Shown: positions 1 through 13,190 of the stretch, piece after piece
Layout: every line of letters begins with the position of its first letter
Numbering within the stretch: position 1 is the first letter of the stretch
Source: Seison nebaliae
Lineage: Eukaryota; Rotifera; Pararotatoria; Seisonacea; Seisonidae
Assembly (NCBI GenBank): GCA_023231475.1
Contig: JALJEE010000232.1
Coordinates: 20,114-84,113, forward strand
DNA: 64,000 nucleotides
Reading direction: 5' to 3'
Notes under the pieces: model-generated
What the model was told of the DNA's origin: nothing
Database searches by the model: none
The model's input: only the letters and a program-made list of their open reading frames with translations
Translations under genes and position numbers: made by a program

Positions 1-862
1 TAAGTTTTCGGACAGTTTTCAACCTCCAAACATAATGAAATATGAACTGGAAAAATAATAACCGGACATAAAAATCCTCCAGAAGACCGTTATTAACTCA
101 TAATTAGTTCTAAAACTTTTGAGGAAAAGGGACAGTTCTCAACTTCAAAACACACTGAAACTGTAAATTCGCAAAAGGACAACTATTAAGTCATAATTAT
201 GTAATTATATCTTATAAAATTATAAGAATTTATATAATAACTCTTTTTAGCATTTTAAATTGTTCAAATGAAAAATTAAGAAGAGTGATATTTATTGTTC
301 GAAATCAAATATGAAATTAACTTTCACAAAATATATTATCGATTTCGATAAAAAAAGAAGGTACATTCTTCTGTCGAAATTTATTACTAATCTTTTCAGT
401 TTCTCATCTTTCACCCTATCGGATACTCTTTTTCTTTTTTTCGCCTTTCCGAAAAAGCCTAAGACCGTTATTTTCCCTCTCTATTAGATTGTTTATTCTG
501 GGAATATCTTCAATGGTTCGTTGATTATTATTCATTTAGATGTAGATTTTTGGTAGTTTAATGTTGAAGATTTAAAAAATAATAATATTAGCAACAATAA
601 TCAAATTTATTGCAATATATGTCAATGCAATGTCAATATATTGTATAATATTTATAATACGATTAGTTGTGCCAAATAGAACTCTATTTACGTATTAATT
701 GGATGGATTAAACTTCTTTCTTAATCTTTAACTGGGAATCATTGTTCCAGCTAAACCTATAAAGTATATAATGTGGTTGACATGACATTTAAAAATCAAA
801 CTAAGTATAAAACTGTCCTGATTATGAGTTAAAAGTCCTCTGGAGGATTTTTATGTACGGCT
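1..862. repeat. Degenerate repeat block with inverted and tandem copies
   Basis: Two imperfect tandem copies share the core GGACAGTTNTCAAC, at about 9-30 and 128-150, and each ends in a TAACTCATAATTA-like or TAAGTCATAATTA-like stretch. A copy in the opposite orientation lies near 810-856. The 17 bases at 67-83 are exactly reverse-complementary to 839-855, and the 11 bases at 94-104 to 821-831. The layout, with arms about 770 bp apart and no ORF inside, resembles a non-autonomous DNA element or a decayed repeat family. No target-site duplication was identified and the window begins inside it. Nothing gene-like was seen from 863 to 1163. Confidence 0.5.
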
Positions 863-1163
863 GAGAATATTTGACTGTAATGTTATTTCTGAATTGGCAA
901 TACCATCTAGAATACTATCTTTCTGTAATTTGAAATTTTTTTTCGCATATTACTGTTCCGAACTCTACTACTAAATTAGAGAATAGAAAGAAAATAAGTG
1001 AAGCTAAAAGAGTTAACTTAATTTTTGAAAAATGAGAAGGAACTGGAAAATTGAAAGAAAATAAATTTTAAATTGTTAGTTTCTCCCCAAGAAAATCATT
1101 TATCTCAATTTATCATTATTATTTATCAATATTCCTGAAAATTGTTCTTTTCATTGTTATCAG

Positions 1164-4100
1164 ATGCCGATGATTAAACGTTCGGGAAGTATAAAAAAGA
1201 CGAAGAAAGAAAAGAGTTAACATATTCGTCATTTCTCCCATTCTTTAACTTCTATTCTATACAGTTATTCCATCAACTTCTGGAGTAACTTCAACTTCAA
1301 CCACTTCTAAAACGACGAAAGACATTCTCTCCTCCACCCGATTGAAGAATGAGACATTCGATTCATTTCAACAAGTCAACTGGTCAGCAATTCCATCAGT
1401 CTCATCCTCATCCATATCATCAAATACGTTAACGAGTAATATCTCCAATTTATCGCTCTATAATCAGGAGAAAATAATGACGTGTGAAATCTTGAAAGTT
1501 CTCAGTGGCATTGAATCTCAATATATTCATATTAAAATGAATGGATATCTCTCTCCATTAACGATAGTGATCAATAAACAGATCGATCATAATTTACGAT
1601 CGACAGCAAAAGATATTCTTATTCTCGCTTCTTATGCTAACGTGTTAATGGAATATTTAGATAATGAGATGGAATCGAAGAAATATTTAAAAAAATCAAA
1701 AATCGTTTCAATTTATCATCAATTCATTTACGCTCTAATTACCATCAAGAAGGAATGGCTCCTATTTTTATGTAATTTAGAATCGTCAATATTCTCGTCG
1801 TCGATCAATCCGTTCGATGTGAAAACATCGAAATATTCTCAACAGAAACTCGTTTATCGTTTCAATAATCTTCGAGAATTGGGCACGTTGTGTTATGATA
1901 TCAAAAATCAGATGAATGTTCTCGCTCAAATTATTACCACCGTCCACAAATCCTCATTAATGGGAGTACCACTCTTGTCTTTATTACAGGAATTGACGTT
2001 AAGAAATACTGGTAATCAGAGTCGATATCAATTGTGTTGTTATGTTTTCCTCCTCTCATCTGAAGGATATATGGGACATCTTTCAAATTGGATTTATGAA
2101 GGCGAATTAATTTCCATGAATTTTGAGAAAGATGGTGAAATTGATGATATTGGAAATGAGCAGAAATTTATGATAAAACAAATCAATGATGAACATTATG
2201 AATTGAGTGATGTCAAAGAAAATATTCCTCAATTTCTTCATTCAATTCGAATTCCCATTTATCAAGCTGGTGTTTGTACGGTGGCAATGAAACGATTGAA
2301 GGAAAGAGAAAAATTTGAATTAGAAGAAAATAAGAAACCACTTCATGTGATGAAGAGAATAAAAGTAATGAATGATTCGAATTATTTAATTGGAAATAAT
2401 ATGAAATTCGAATGGAATTATGACGAATTAAATAATATCATCAAATCTCGTTATACGGCCATATCTCAGGAATTACTCCAATCTTTAACTAAACGTCATT
2501 CGATCGATTCGATTTTTCGAATATTCAAAAACATCTTTTTCGTTTCTAATAACGATTGGTTAGTGGCGTTTGTTGATCGAATCCAATCGACACTTCATTC
2601 ACCAGCCATCAAAGTAAATTGTGATATTTTAACAGAACGTCTCTATCATTGTATTTCACAAGAATTAGATGATGGTGCTTATGAATCGATGAATGATAAT
2701 TATTTCTCGAAAGCATTCTATTCGAACGAAAACACTTTTCAATCACATACATTCCTCATGGATGAAACGCCAACAATCGATACGAATTGGTCATTGAGAA
2801 ATTTATTAAAATCATTTTTTATTCAAACTTCTTCCATCGATTGTATTGATCATTTGAAATTATTATTAATAAAAAATCGTTTAAACAATCAACAACAACA
2901 ACAAATAACAAATGAGAAAATGAATAATGAATTGATGGAGGAAAAGAAGAAATTTAATGAATTAATTAAGAAAATTGAAGAGAAGAAATCGAAAGAAAAT
3001 CGTTTGACTCTTCTAGAATCCATTCAATTATCAATTAATCTCAATTGGCCATTAACGTTAGTTTTCAATGATAAATCGTTAAGTCATTATCAATTATTAT
3101 TCCAACATATATTCTATGTGAAACAAGTGGAACGAAGTCTCAATAATTTGTGGTTGATGCAAATGAATTATGGGAAATTATTTTCTTCAGGAAAATTGAA
3201 GAAAAGACGACAATCCACACGACCACCCACACCCTCCACAAATTTCAAATTAGATCGAAGTGAAACGAAATTAGTTTGGAGAAGTTTTAATTCGGCGAAT
3301 GCTCTCATCAGAAAAATGGTGTCGTTCATTCGCAGTTACATTCTCTTCCTTCATTATGATACGACCGAACCGATTTGGAATGAATTTTTTGAAAAATTCA
3401 AATGTATCAAAACTTTAGACGAATTAGATTATCTACATTTATCCACATTAGATTTGATCATAACGAAAATATTTATGAAATGTTTATCAATTCAACGACG
3501 ACTCTTCAAATTATTTGCGACGATCATCTCATTTTGTAATTATATGAAACGAATTTACAAATCAGTTAATGTGAATAATCGAAAGATTGGAATATCTATC
3601 GCCATAGCATCAGAAACAATTCATCGACTTCTCCTCCAATTTACCACATCTGAAAATTTCATACGAACAATTAATGAACATGAATCGAATTTCACAAATG
3701 ACATCATCGGATTATTGGCTGATGTAAATTTGTATGAAATGGAACAACCAGTAATTACGATTCCAAAACATATGAAGAATGTCAATATAATTTTGAGACG
3801 ATCTCATTTAATCAATATCAAATCATTATCATATCGTATAGATTTTAATTCATATTATCAGAATCATCAAAATGATAATTTATTCTCTGGTTTAACGAAC
3901 AAAACTCCACAGAGATCTGCTGACGATGAAATGAATTCATCCACCACTTCTTCCTCCCTCTTATCCCACCATAACACTAACACATCTACTCCACGTAACG
4001 AAACTGATAAAGTTCATAACGACAAAGAAATATCAAAAAAGGAAAATAATTTGAAAACTTCTCAATCCCATGAAATCAATCAACGACAACGACAACAACA

Positions 4101-4434
4101 ACAAAATGAATTAAAATCAAAACAACAACAACAAAACGAATATAGATCTAAATTGCAACAACAACAACAGCATCAAAATGAATTCTCATTAAAATCACAA
4201 CAACAACAACAACAACAACTTCCGCCAAAATCCAAATTAATGGATAACAAAACCGTTTTGACGGATCATGATGAGAGCGAAATGAGACAACCATCATCAA
4301 AACCATTCAAGTCGTCGGAAGAGATAAATAATTTGTTGCAAAATTTTCAGGGGAATGCTAATATCTCTAAACTTAATCCGAGCGATATGAAGAATCTTAA
4401 TAAGTTGTTGGATGGAATCCATTTCCCCAACTAA
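1164..4434 (+). CDS. TUBGCP2: Gamma-tubulin complex component 2 (GCP2)
   Basis: Subunit of the gamma-tubulin small complex, which nucleates microtubules at centrosomes and spindle poles. The large open frame has no usable ATG near its 5' end. A phase-compatible 25-nt first exon (1164-1188, ATG plus 7 codons plus one base), a 76-nt intron and an acceptor after CTATACAG at 1264 give a 1064-aa model. Family features: a GCP N-terminal block (KVLSGIESQYI, residues about 82-92) and a core resembling the human GCP2 gamma-tubulin-binding region (NWPLTLVFNDKSLSHYQLLF near residue 600, then VKQVERSL). The tail beyond about residue 900 is disordered and Gln-rich, with CAA-repeat DNA at 4084-4219. GCP3 was considered, but the NWPLTLVF stretch fits GCP2 better. 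The 5' exon is an inference. Confidence 0.85.
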
Positions 4435-6737
4435 TTAACATTTCCTTCTTTTTTATCCAACTGATTTTTTACAATTTCATTTAGCTTAAAGTAAAGAAAT
4501 GATCATAATCTGAGCGACGTCGTAAATATTCATGAATGGAAAATTCACATCATAAATTATTTAAACTAAAACTTTCCATTTCTATTAACCTAATTTTGAT
4601 CTTTCACAAAAATTTCTTATACTTTTCCCAGAAATTAACGTAGAAATCTTTCAAAACGTACAATCGTCAGTTGTCTGAAATCCATTAGTCAGAATCAAAT
4701 AGAATCGTTCGTTACATAGAAATTATAAGTAGAAAGGTGAATGATATTAAGATTAATTTCTTTTCAACTTTTATGAAGGAAATACAAATAGTATTTAATT
4801 TGTACTACATTCAAAAATGTACAATCAATTTCTAATCGAATGATCATTCCTTTATAAATATACTTTTCATTCCAATCTGTTTCAATGCTCATATATTCTA
4901 ACTGACATTGTATATCATACACACGAATTGTAATTAAGAACATTTCTTAATCGTAACATTTTCTTATTACAAGAAACAATTTTTGTTGGTTGCGGAACAC
5001 ACAGACCGAATTGATTTACTTCCAAAGTGAATGTATATGTGAAATATTTCCGTTTTCCTTTCTGCATAAAATTCATTTGATGAATATAGTTCGATTTGAA
5101 TAGAATAATGTTGATGGAACGTAATGAATTCTATCCAATTCTTCCATAAAATAATTGAGGAGAAAACTTCTTCCAATTTTCATGTAGTTCGTCTTTGAAC
5201 GAAGTTTCTTCGTTCATATCAAAGTCTTATCGTCATCAATGCACAAGGACTTATTCTATCGTTCCAAAAATTGAATGAATCTATTGACGACATCATATCA
5301 ATGAGGTGGAATAATTGACGATGGAGTTTCGATACAAAATCCCACTGAATTCCATTTACTCTATTAGAAATGGGAATTCCACTCAACATCTTTATCTCGT
5401 CGCCATTACCTAGATCTTATTGGGAAGATGTTGAGATAGTGAAAAGAAAACAAAATAAATTGAGCAATAAACATTTCTCTTCAATTGAGAGAGTATAAGA
5501 AAAATTTTCTTTTTTCTCAAAATCAATTTCCGTTTGATTTAATTGAATGTGAATATTTTCTCTTGTGTTTGACATGTTAAGTTGTTACGTTTTTCTCATA
5601 AATATTCTACATCTTCCACTAAATTTCACATTGATAAGAGAAATTGTAAGAGATTTTATATAACGAAATGGTGTGAGAAGGGGAGACTGGTGACATATAT
5701 TTGAAGTAAGAAGTGAATGATGCTTGGCTGCAAATGTAGATAATCATCAAATGCAACAACAAATTTACCAGTTGAGTAACTTTGAAATATATTTATTTTT
5801 CTTCTTTATTTCTCCTCACTTATTTCGGAGGATGGAATTTTGATTTCGTTCCATTCATCTTCACTCCAAAACAAATCAACATAATTATTGAAATTTTCAA
5901 TGACTCTCCTCAAATATTATTATTCTTCACATTTTATGAATACATATTAATTAAGTTTATGTCAGAAAACTTATTATCGATGAGATAAAACCAATCGTTT
6001 CTTCCAATTACAATCGTCTTACAAACAACTGTTAATGAAATTTGGAAATTTTTATTTCATTGAAACAAAGAGACTCTCAATTATAGAGGATCGAATTCTT
6101 ATTTTCTTTTGAGAGAAACGAGTAGAATTCATTTTTACTTATCTCACACTCGATATCGTTCTTCTATTAATTATTCCATATCTCAATTTATTATGTTTAT
6201 TCCTCTCTCATGCTAAATGATAACGGCTTTTAATGTGTTTAGACTAATTGTACATTCTTTTCTCCATAATTCCATCAGTTCCATTATTATTCTCACCATT
6301 CCATCGAATTCCTGCTGTTAATAGACGTTCTTTCTATAAGTCAATTCGACACAAGAAGAGAATTCGAGTGCAAAATATCTCTAAAAATATGTTTTTCATT
6401 CCAAGAGATAATTGGAGATTAATCTCAAGTAATTTAAGGTAACTAATCGTTGTAGGTTTTTTAATAATATTTTTCTCCTTAATAAATTCGATAAATTTCT
6501 TTTGGAGATTCATTTAAATGATGAATTTTCTAGGAGTCGAATGGAGATGAGAAGTGAATAAAATGAAATTTTTAGCTCTCTCGAATTTTGATCTGAAGGA
6601 AATTAAAAAAATTGTTTTTCCAAACAGCATTTACTGTTAGTGAATTTGTTGAAGAAAATTTTTGTCCTTCGAACAATTCTCAAATAGTTTCAAAAAAAAA
6701 TTTTAAATTACAATAGTGGAAATAGGAAGAAGTAGTC
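4435..6737. other. Intergenic, no supported gene
   Basis: 2.3 kb between the GCP2 stop and the NDUFA13 start. Open frames reach only about 70 codons, are AT-driven and show no recognisable domain or spliceable exon set. It presumably holds the GCP2 3' UTR and NDUFA13 upstream sequences. Confidence 0.5.
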
Positions 6738-7256
6738 ATGAGTAGTCAAATGATGCTGAAGAAATTCCAATGGTCGATACCACATCGATTGATGTCGACA
6801 GCCACTTTCAAACAAGAGATGCCACCACCTGGCGGTTTCTCGGCTTTCGAATGGCAAAAGAAACAATTCAAACCGAAGTGGACTTGGTGGAAATTGTGGA
6901 CGGCGTACGCGGGTGTCACTATTTTCTCATGGGGAACATATTATTATGCGAGAGATAAAGCGCGCGCTCAACAATTGGAACGTGATGATATTCGATGTGC
7001 ACTCGAACCGTTAATGTTGGCGGAAGCGGATAGAATGTTCTTGAAACAAGTTTGGGAGAATCGAGAAGAAGAGAAAGAGTTGATGAAAGATGTGGAAGGA
7101 TGGGAAATTGGGAAACTATATGGAGAGTCGGTGTATCACGACGAATCTGGAGAGAACAAGTTGCCAACTCCGAAAGAATTTTTCCTTCATTTGGATCCAT
7201 TCCGTCGATTCCGTCAATTGCACGACGCTCATTTCCGACCCGGATGGACACCATAA
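6738..7256 (+). CDS. NDUFA13: NADH dehydrogenase 1 alpha subcomplex subunit 13 (GRIM-19)
   Basis: Accessory subunit of mitochondrial respiratory complex I in the inner membrane. A single-exon 172-aa frame carries the family signature KQEMPPPGGF (residues about 26-35), a membrane helix around WTAYAGVTIFSWGTYYYA (about 55-72), and the charged matrix/IMS segment with LEPLMLAEADR and EEEKELMKDVEGWE. Vertebrate proteins are about 144 aa and begin just before the KQDMPPPGG motif. Here the first ATG adds about 18 residues with an amphipathic basic look. Met19 (MSTATFKQEM) would give a 154-aa product closer to the family, so the true start is uncertain. An AATAAA lies at 7270, just after the stop. 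Confidence 0.93.
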   Translation: MSSQMMLKKFQWSIPHRLMSTATFKQEMPPPGGFSAFEWQKKQFKPKWTWWKLWTAYAGVTIFSWGTYYYARDKARAQQLERDDIRCALEPLMLAEADRMFLKQVWENREEEKELMKDVEGWEIGKLYGESVYHDESGENKLPTPKEFFLHLDPFRRFRQLHDAHFRPGWTP

Positions 7257-7585
7257 AATCTGTCCCTGAAATAAATTTCTTCTTTTTAATTAACTTAATA
7301 TTTCTTCGTTCTCTGATGATATAGTAATGAAAATTTTAATGATTTTCTTTCATTTTCATGTAGATGCTGTTCTCTTACAAATTATTGTAATTATTAAGAA
7401 GAATAACAATGTCTCTTCCCAATTAGACGATATCATCACAATTTGATGTGGGAGAGATATTTATGAAATTCCTTTGACAACTATCCACCACTTCCATATT
7501 AAATTATTTGGTGCGTCAATGAATTGTTTAACGACTTTCACCAACGAACAAATATGAAGAAATCATCATATCGCATTTCTTTCCA

Positions 7586-8182
7586 GTGATGCATCCATTC
7601 CTTTTTATTCTACTGATTTTCAATCCTACTCCAACACTCCACCTCACTACCGACCATAATAGTCGTGTATCGGGTTTTGATGAGAGAAAGGAGAATTTCA
7701 CTCACTTTCACTCACAAGCCAATTGGAGTGAATATGAGACGACTCTTTCTAACTACAGTTGGGAGAGGAATGAATCGTTACTTAATCGAACGTTTTACAA
7801 TCCGATGACGAAAGCTGATATTGAATTGGAGAGGAGACGATCGATAGCGGTAATCATAGTTTTATCGATAGTTGCGTTAAGTGGAGTGTCGTTCGTTGCC
7901 ATGGCATTGTTTATTCGATCAGCGGCTTACACGCGAGTGCAGAATATGAGATTATTGCAACCCCTTCATCAACGGAGTCCAGCAAACGATGAAAATGTAA
8001 ATAATCCCGGTGGGAATTGTAATAATCCGAACACGAATACAATGGGTGATTGTACGACCGGGAAAGGTGGCGCTTATGCAAGATCGAACAATGATCGTAC
8101 TCCTCAACCTACCGCTACCTGGTTACTATCTGGAGAAGCAATGCATGGTGGTGATGTTGACATGAATGATTATGATTGTTGA
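7586..8182 (+). CDS. Small type I membrane protein, unknown function
   Basis: 198-aa single-exon frame not recognised as a known family. It opens with a hydrophobic signal-peptide-like segment (residues 2-20). A short ectodomain follows, rich in N-glycosylation sequons (NFT, NWS, NYS, NES, NRT between about 35 and 75). One strong transmembrane helix (about 88-110, IAVIIVLSIVALSGVSFVAMALFI) leads into a roughly 85-residue Asn/Gly/Thr-rich cytoplasmic tail ending in NDYDC. This layout suggests a plasma-membrane protein. It lies 329 bp downstream of NDUFA13 on the same strand. A polypyrimidine-AG (TTTCTTTCCAG at about 7574-7584) just before the ATG could be an acceptor for a 5' UTR exon or extra N-terminal exon, so the start is provisional. 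Confidence 0.6.
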   Translation: MMHPFLFILLIFNPTPTLHLTTDHNSRVSGFDERKENFTHFHSQANWSEYETTLSNYSWERNESLLNRTFYNPMTKADIELERRRSIAVIIVLSIVALSGVSFVAMALFIRSAAYTRVQNMRLLQPLHQRSPANDENVNNPGGNCNNPNTNTMGDCTTGKGGAYARSNNDRTPQPTATWLLSGEAMHGGDVDMNDYDC

Positions 8183-11100
8183 TGTGATCTATTTAAATTG
8201 CACAGACCGACTACTTACCTACTACTCCATTTTGATACGCATGCACTAACTTAAAATGAAATTTCTTCAAAGAAATCATTTCTCTGGTATTTCTCAACTA
8301 TATTTCATTTATTTTCATCATCTCATTCTCAAGTTGATATCTCATTATTGTATAAACATTTAATAAACCCTAAAAAGAATGGCCATCACTCGATGATTTT
8401 AAACTACGAATGGATCGAACAATTTCAAATTTTATTTAGTCATTATATTATAAATAATCATTCTTCGGATGAACTGCTCCGAAGCATAATCTTGTGGACA
8501 CAAAATGTGACGATTAGTTTTGGTAGAAAAACATAAGAATTATCCATTGGCAATACCAGTAGGCTAGAGTCATTAGTAGTATTAGTAGGAAAAACGTTTT
8601 TCTTTCACTCAACAGATTTGAATTGTTAGGAATATATACAGTTGTTAGTATCTGTCTATATGTCTTACTCCGTGTAGTTTAGGAATTAGGTATCGTTTAA
8701 CTGTGACGTGTTAGGAGACATATTGTTTGGTTATTACGAAATTTTTCAAATTAACATTAATGAAGACAAAAAGGTAGATAATACATTCATCATCCACCAG
8801 TGTCTTCTACTATTGCTTCATTTTAATAACAATGCCTCATAGTATCATCGTGATGGTGGTGATGAGGAGGAAGAAATGGATTTTATAAGATAAATTATTT
8901 TCGAGGAAAAAAATGGAGAATGAAATTGTCGATAAATATTCGTAGTTAAGATGATAGAGGAGGAAAGATTTCGTCCATTTTTTCAAATGAAGGTCGTGCC
9001 AAATTCTTCCCCGGAGGCATCTGATATAAGGAATGAATGTCGTCCAATTCGTTCAATGTTCGTCGAATGTTCGTTCTATACCAATCTACAATTCTCATTT
9101 GTTTTGTCATCAATATGCTGAGTAATATTCTTTTCTGTGTTTATTGAATGATTGGCTATAAAAAGTCTTGGGATGTGTTCCCAATATATTGATCATATAA
9201 ACAAATGAATATTTCGTGTGTTTTCGACATGAGAAATGAAGAATTATGATAACTTTTTCAAATTTGTCTTTTCATTCTCTCGCTCCACCATTCGACAGTG
9301 GAATAATATCTGGAATATTTGTTCCATAATTAGAATATTATTCTTTCTCTTATTTAAGTCTCCCCATCAATTTCCGAAAGTTCGTTTTTTGGATATGGTT
9401 TGTTTCCTTCAAAAATTGTGAGAAAAAATTCCATAATTATCTTCCTCATATAATCATCATGAATTCGAAAGATGAATTCCATAATTTTCGGAAATCAATT
9501 TATTTTGGAAGAAAAACAAAATAATCGCCAATAGTACTAACATCTTCCTCACAAATTAGAAATCTCGTTCTCCAACATGTCCAATGTATTCATTCATGGG
9601 GCTCATTCATTCTCCAATCTTCGCATGTTCTTTGGCTATTGCCCATGGTCCTACTTATGTAGCACTCTCTCCTCTCATCAACCGAACACAGATAAAATTT
9701 ACAAATTGTTTATCCTTCTCCATTTTAACATTCTGACGAAAAAATCCCCTTTAATATTTGGAGATACAATTTATTCTCCTTCTAATCGTATTCCTTTTAA
9801 CATAATCCATTATGATTGATATATGCATCAATTATATGGGAAGTAAAGTAACCTTCAATTAATGAATGTTGATATTGGATAATGAAGTTCGTCTGATCTC
9901 ATTCAGTTCATGTGCTAAGTCGTGATGAAACTCATCCAAATATGTGGAGTAGATGACGACAAAATAAAGTTATGCTAATTGCCAATATACAACCCCCAAC
10001 AACACTTTTCCTCAAAATCAACTCAATTTCATGTTGGGAAGGTAGGAGAGGTAGTTGGAATGGAAAAGGATGAATATAAAATTGGATGACCATTATGATT
10101 ATCTGAAACGATTACTTATTTTCTATTCATCAACCTCACTCTGGTGAATAATAACGAATCATTTAGAATATTCTATCAGAATTAACACCAGTTTCCATGT
10201 TGATTAAGTACGAGATTATTTCAGAGTATGGAGCAATTTCCAGAATTATGAATTATCAAATAGAGCATTTCTTATAGTCGATGTTAAGTTAAGTTTAATG
10301 GTTTTTAACTTCGGTGTTAGAATGAGTTTCCTTTTTTTTTTTGGAATGAGAAGTAATTTGATGTTTAAGCGATTTTCCTTTAAAACATTAATTGCAATAT
10401 GATAAATAGTGATGATGATAGTCTCCTTATGAACTATCATTTTCTGAGTTATTTTTCTAATCAGATTTATTTGATGAATAATCTCGTCGGACCGAAAGCG
10501 AAGAGGAAACATTAACAGTTTCACTGAAGGAATGACCATTAACTGTATAATTATTATGAGAAAACAAACAGCATAATAATAATCGTTTGGAATGTTCCAT
10601 TTTATTTCGAAAACCAGAAAGGAAATTTTCTTTCCAAAAATTGGGTGGTAGTTGATATTTTAATGATTATCGGATCGGATACCGAACATGAAATTTTTGA
10701 GAGAAAGAAACTTCAGAAAAATTAGTGGACATAGAATGGAATGGTGAAGCATTAAACGGAAGAATAATTGTTTGCTAATTATTCTGATAAATAACAAATA
10801 ATGCATTGCACAATCTTTTATTAGGAGATGTTCCTTAAGATAATTAAAGATAGGTCCTCCTTCCCCACCCCGAAAAAAAAAATGAAGAAAAGACATGGGA
10901 ATGAAGAAGGAATTATGTAATTAATAACAGTGTGCAGTTCAATTAATGAAATGAAAAATATTGTTCGTTTTTATCTGATTAATGTTCTAATGTTAGGCAA
11001 ATATGATGATGATAAAAATTTATAGAATTGGAGTCCAATTCGGAGTTATTTCAAGGAACGAGTGAGGAAGTGATGATTGCAAGAATCAGTAGCTTCGATG

Positions 11101-13190
11101 GACAGATAACCGGATACATACATAAATTGATTATTAGCTAATTGTGAATGTAAAGATCAAAATTATTTAGGGAAATCTCCATCTAACTAATTACATTCTC
11201 TGAACTTATAGATCCTTCTTATCTACGATGTAATCAACGAGTAGACTCTTAACATCGAGTCATTGAACATCATTCCAGTCTAATTCTTAGTTGGAGATGA
11301 GTCGAAATTTCCATTGGCATGGTCAAAAATCTGACATATGTTACTTTAATTTACAGAATTTACATTTGCCATCCTCATTAATTCTCCACTCGTGCCCATC
11401 ATTCTTATTTCTCTGGTGTGTCTGATGACATCAAATGTTGAAATTTTCGGTTAAGTAATTCCTCCAATGAATTCACCGACATTTCGGCTTTTTTCACATT
11501 TGAAATTATTTAATAAATAAATCGTAAATATTAATTTTCCCATTAATCGATTGCCTGTTGATCATCATAACGATTTTGCATGTAATCTGCCGATTTAACG
11601 AATATCAAACAATTCTTTTATGGAACAACAAACTAGATAGAAACTTTATATAATTTTATCAAATTTGAAAGCACACTTGAAAGCACCATCTTCTGTACCA
11701 ACAATTTTAATTCATGACGATAATATCAACACATCAATATTTGTTCGAAATAATTCCTTGAGTTATTCTTATGTAAATGTGCTGAAATATTTCCATGTTC
11801 ATTGTCCAATAATTATTGGAAACTATAAAATTTGTTTAGTCTAAATTCCTTTGAAATTATCAACTTTTTAGTTGACTGGAATTTTTCCAAGGAAATTTGT
11901 TCCAGTGCAAATGTTCTTGAAAGTGATTTAGTAATTTATAAATTCTACCTTCAACTTTTTTGTCGAGGAAAGTGAATAAGTTGTGTGGAGAAGTTTCTTC
12001 TTCTTAAGGATATTTTCGAGAGGAAATAACACCATCAGTTCTGGTTTGCCAGCAACAGAAAGTTAGAGAAAGTTAAGGTGTGGAAGTTGAAATGTTGTCG
12101 AACTTTTATTGGGAATTGTTGTTCAATCTAAGAAATGGTAAAGTAGTTTACCAAAGTAGCAAAGCAATTCTTAATTGTCGGAGCATAAAACAATAAATAA
12201 CATCTGTTGATAAGAAGTATAAAATGTATTGTTTCCAGTGATGGCAGTAGTAATCGTCATTTGAGTTGAAAGATGAAAACGTAAAGGTAAGAAGTGAGTT
12301 GTTTGAGGAATTGTTGGATAAATTGGTATTAAATATCCCGATGAATATTCAATATTTCTCCCATACTAATTTACATATGTGTCAGATACAGATGATGTCA
12401 CAAATGTTGATATCGGTTGGGAGAGAATACGTTATTGGTGATTTATTCCTAATGAAAACATTTAGTCAAATATTCACCTTCATGATGAGTTGTTAATAAA
12501 CATAAATCGTTTTACACTATTCGATGGGACATTTGCGAAGTAATTGCTTAATTTTGACGGCGTAGTCGAAGTAAGTGATTCCGAGAAAAATGTAAATTAT
12601 TTTCCCGCTTTCCCAAATTTAGAGAAATGTGCAATGATATTCTCTTAAATGATGTCGGTTACGATGTGCGTCATAGATTCTCGCAAATTTTATTCGTGAT
12701 GGAAAGAAACCAGTTCGTTGTTGATCATCTTTTCACACTCATCTTAATTCAAGAGGAAGAATAGACAGGAAGAATCCTAGTAATCTGTTACCCAAAAATT
12801 CATGATCAGAATTTCTCACAAAGAATTATCTAGTTTAATTCTTCATCTCCTTCTTCTTTTTTCTACACATTAGACTTCTATAATTCGTGTCTACATATGA
12901 TTGAACTGTCGATTAATCAGAAGAATTGGTACGATTTATTTCGGAATTAAATCGATATCAATACAACATATTTCGAACGATAAACACGAATATTAAATGT
13001 ATTAGCACAAAATTAATATAATCTTAAGAATTGACAAACTTTCGAAAAAGAAAACTTATAACGACGTACAATTCAAATAAGCGATTATTGAGCAAATAAA
13101 CATTTATTTACCAAATGTTCCACAAATAATAGATAGATTGAATAGAAACAAAAAGACATTGAAGGGAGAAAGCTACTTTCACAAACCAAC
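8183..13190. other. 5 kb non-coding interval
   Basis: No convincing gene. The longest frames are under 100 codons (for example 10246-10539 minus and 12266-12496 plus), with no domain signature and AT-rich composition. It lies upstream of a GPCR gene, so it may hold that gene's regulatory sequence or non-coding 5' exons, but I see no specific element. Confidence 0.5.

Noticed and set aside
1342-4434. GCP2 starting at the TTG at 1342
   Set aside because: TTG is not a plausible eukaryotic initiator here; a spliced ATG exon fits phase and splice signals.
6770-7324. Overlapping frames on both strands over NDUFA13
   Set aside because: Shadows of the conserved NDUFA13 frame; no independent support.
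8348-12496. Small ORFs of 60-97 codons between the membrane protein and the first GPCR
   Set aside because: Expected by chance at this base composition; no domains, no signal of splicing into larger models.
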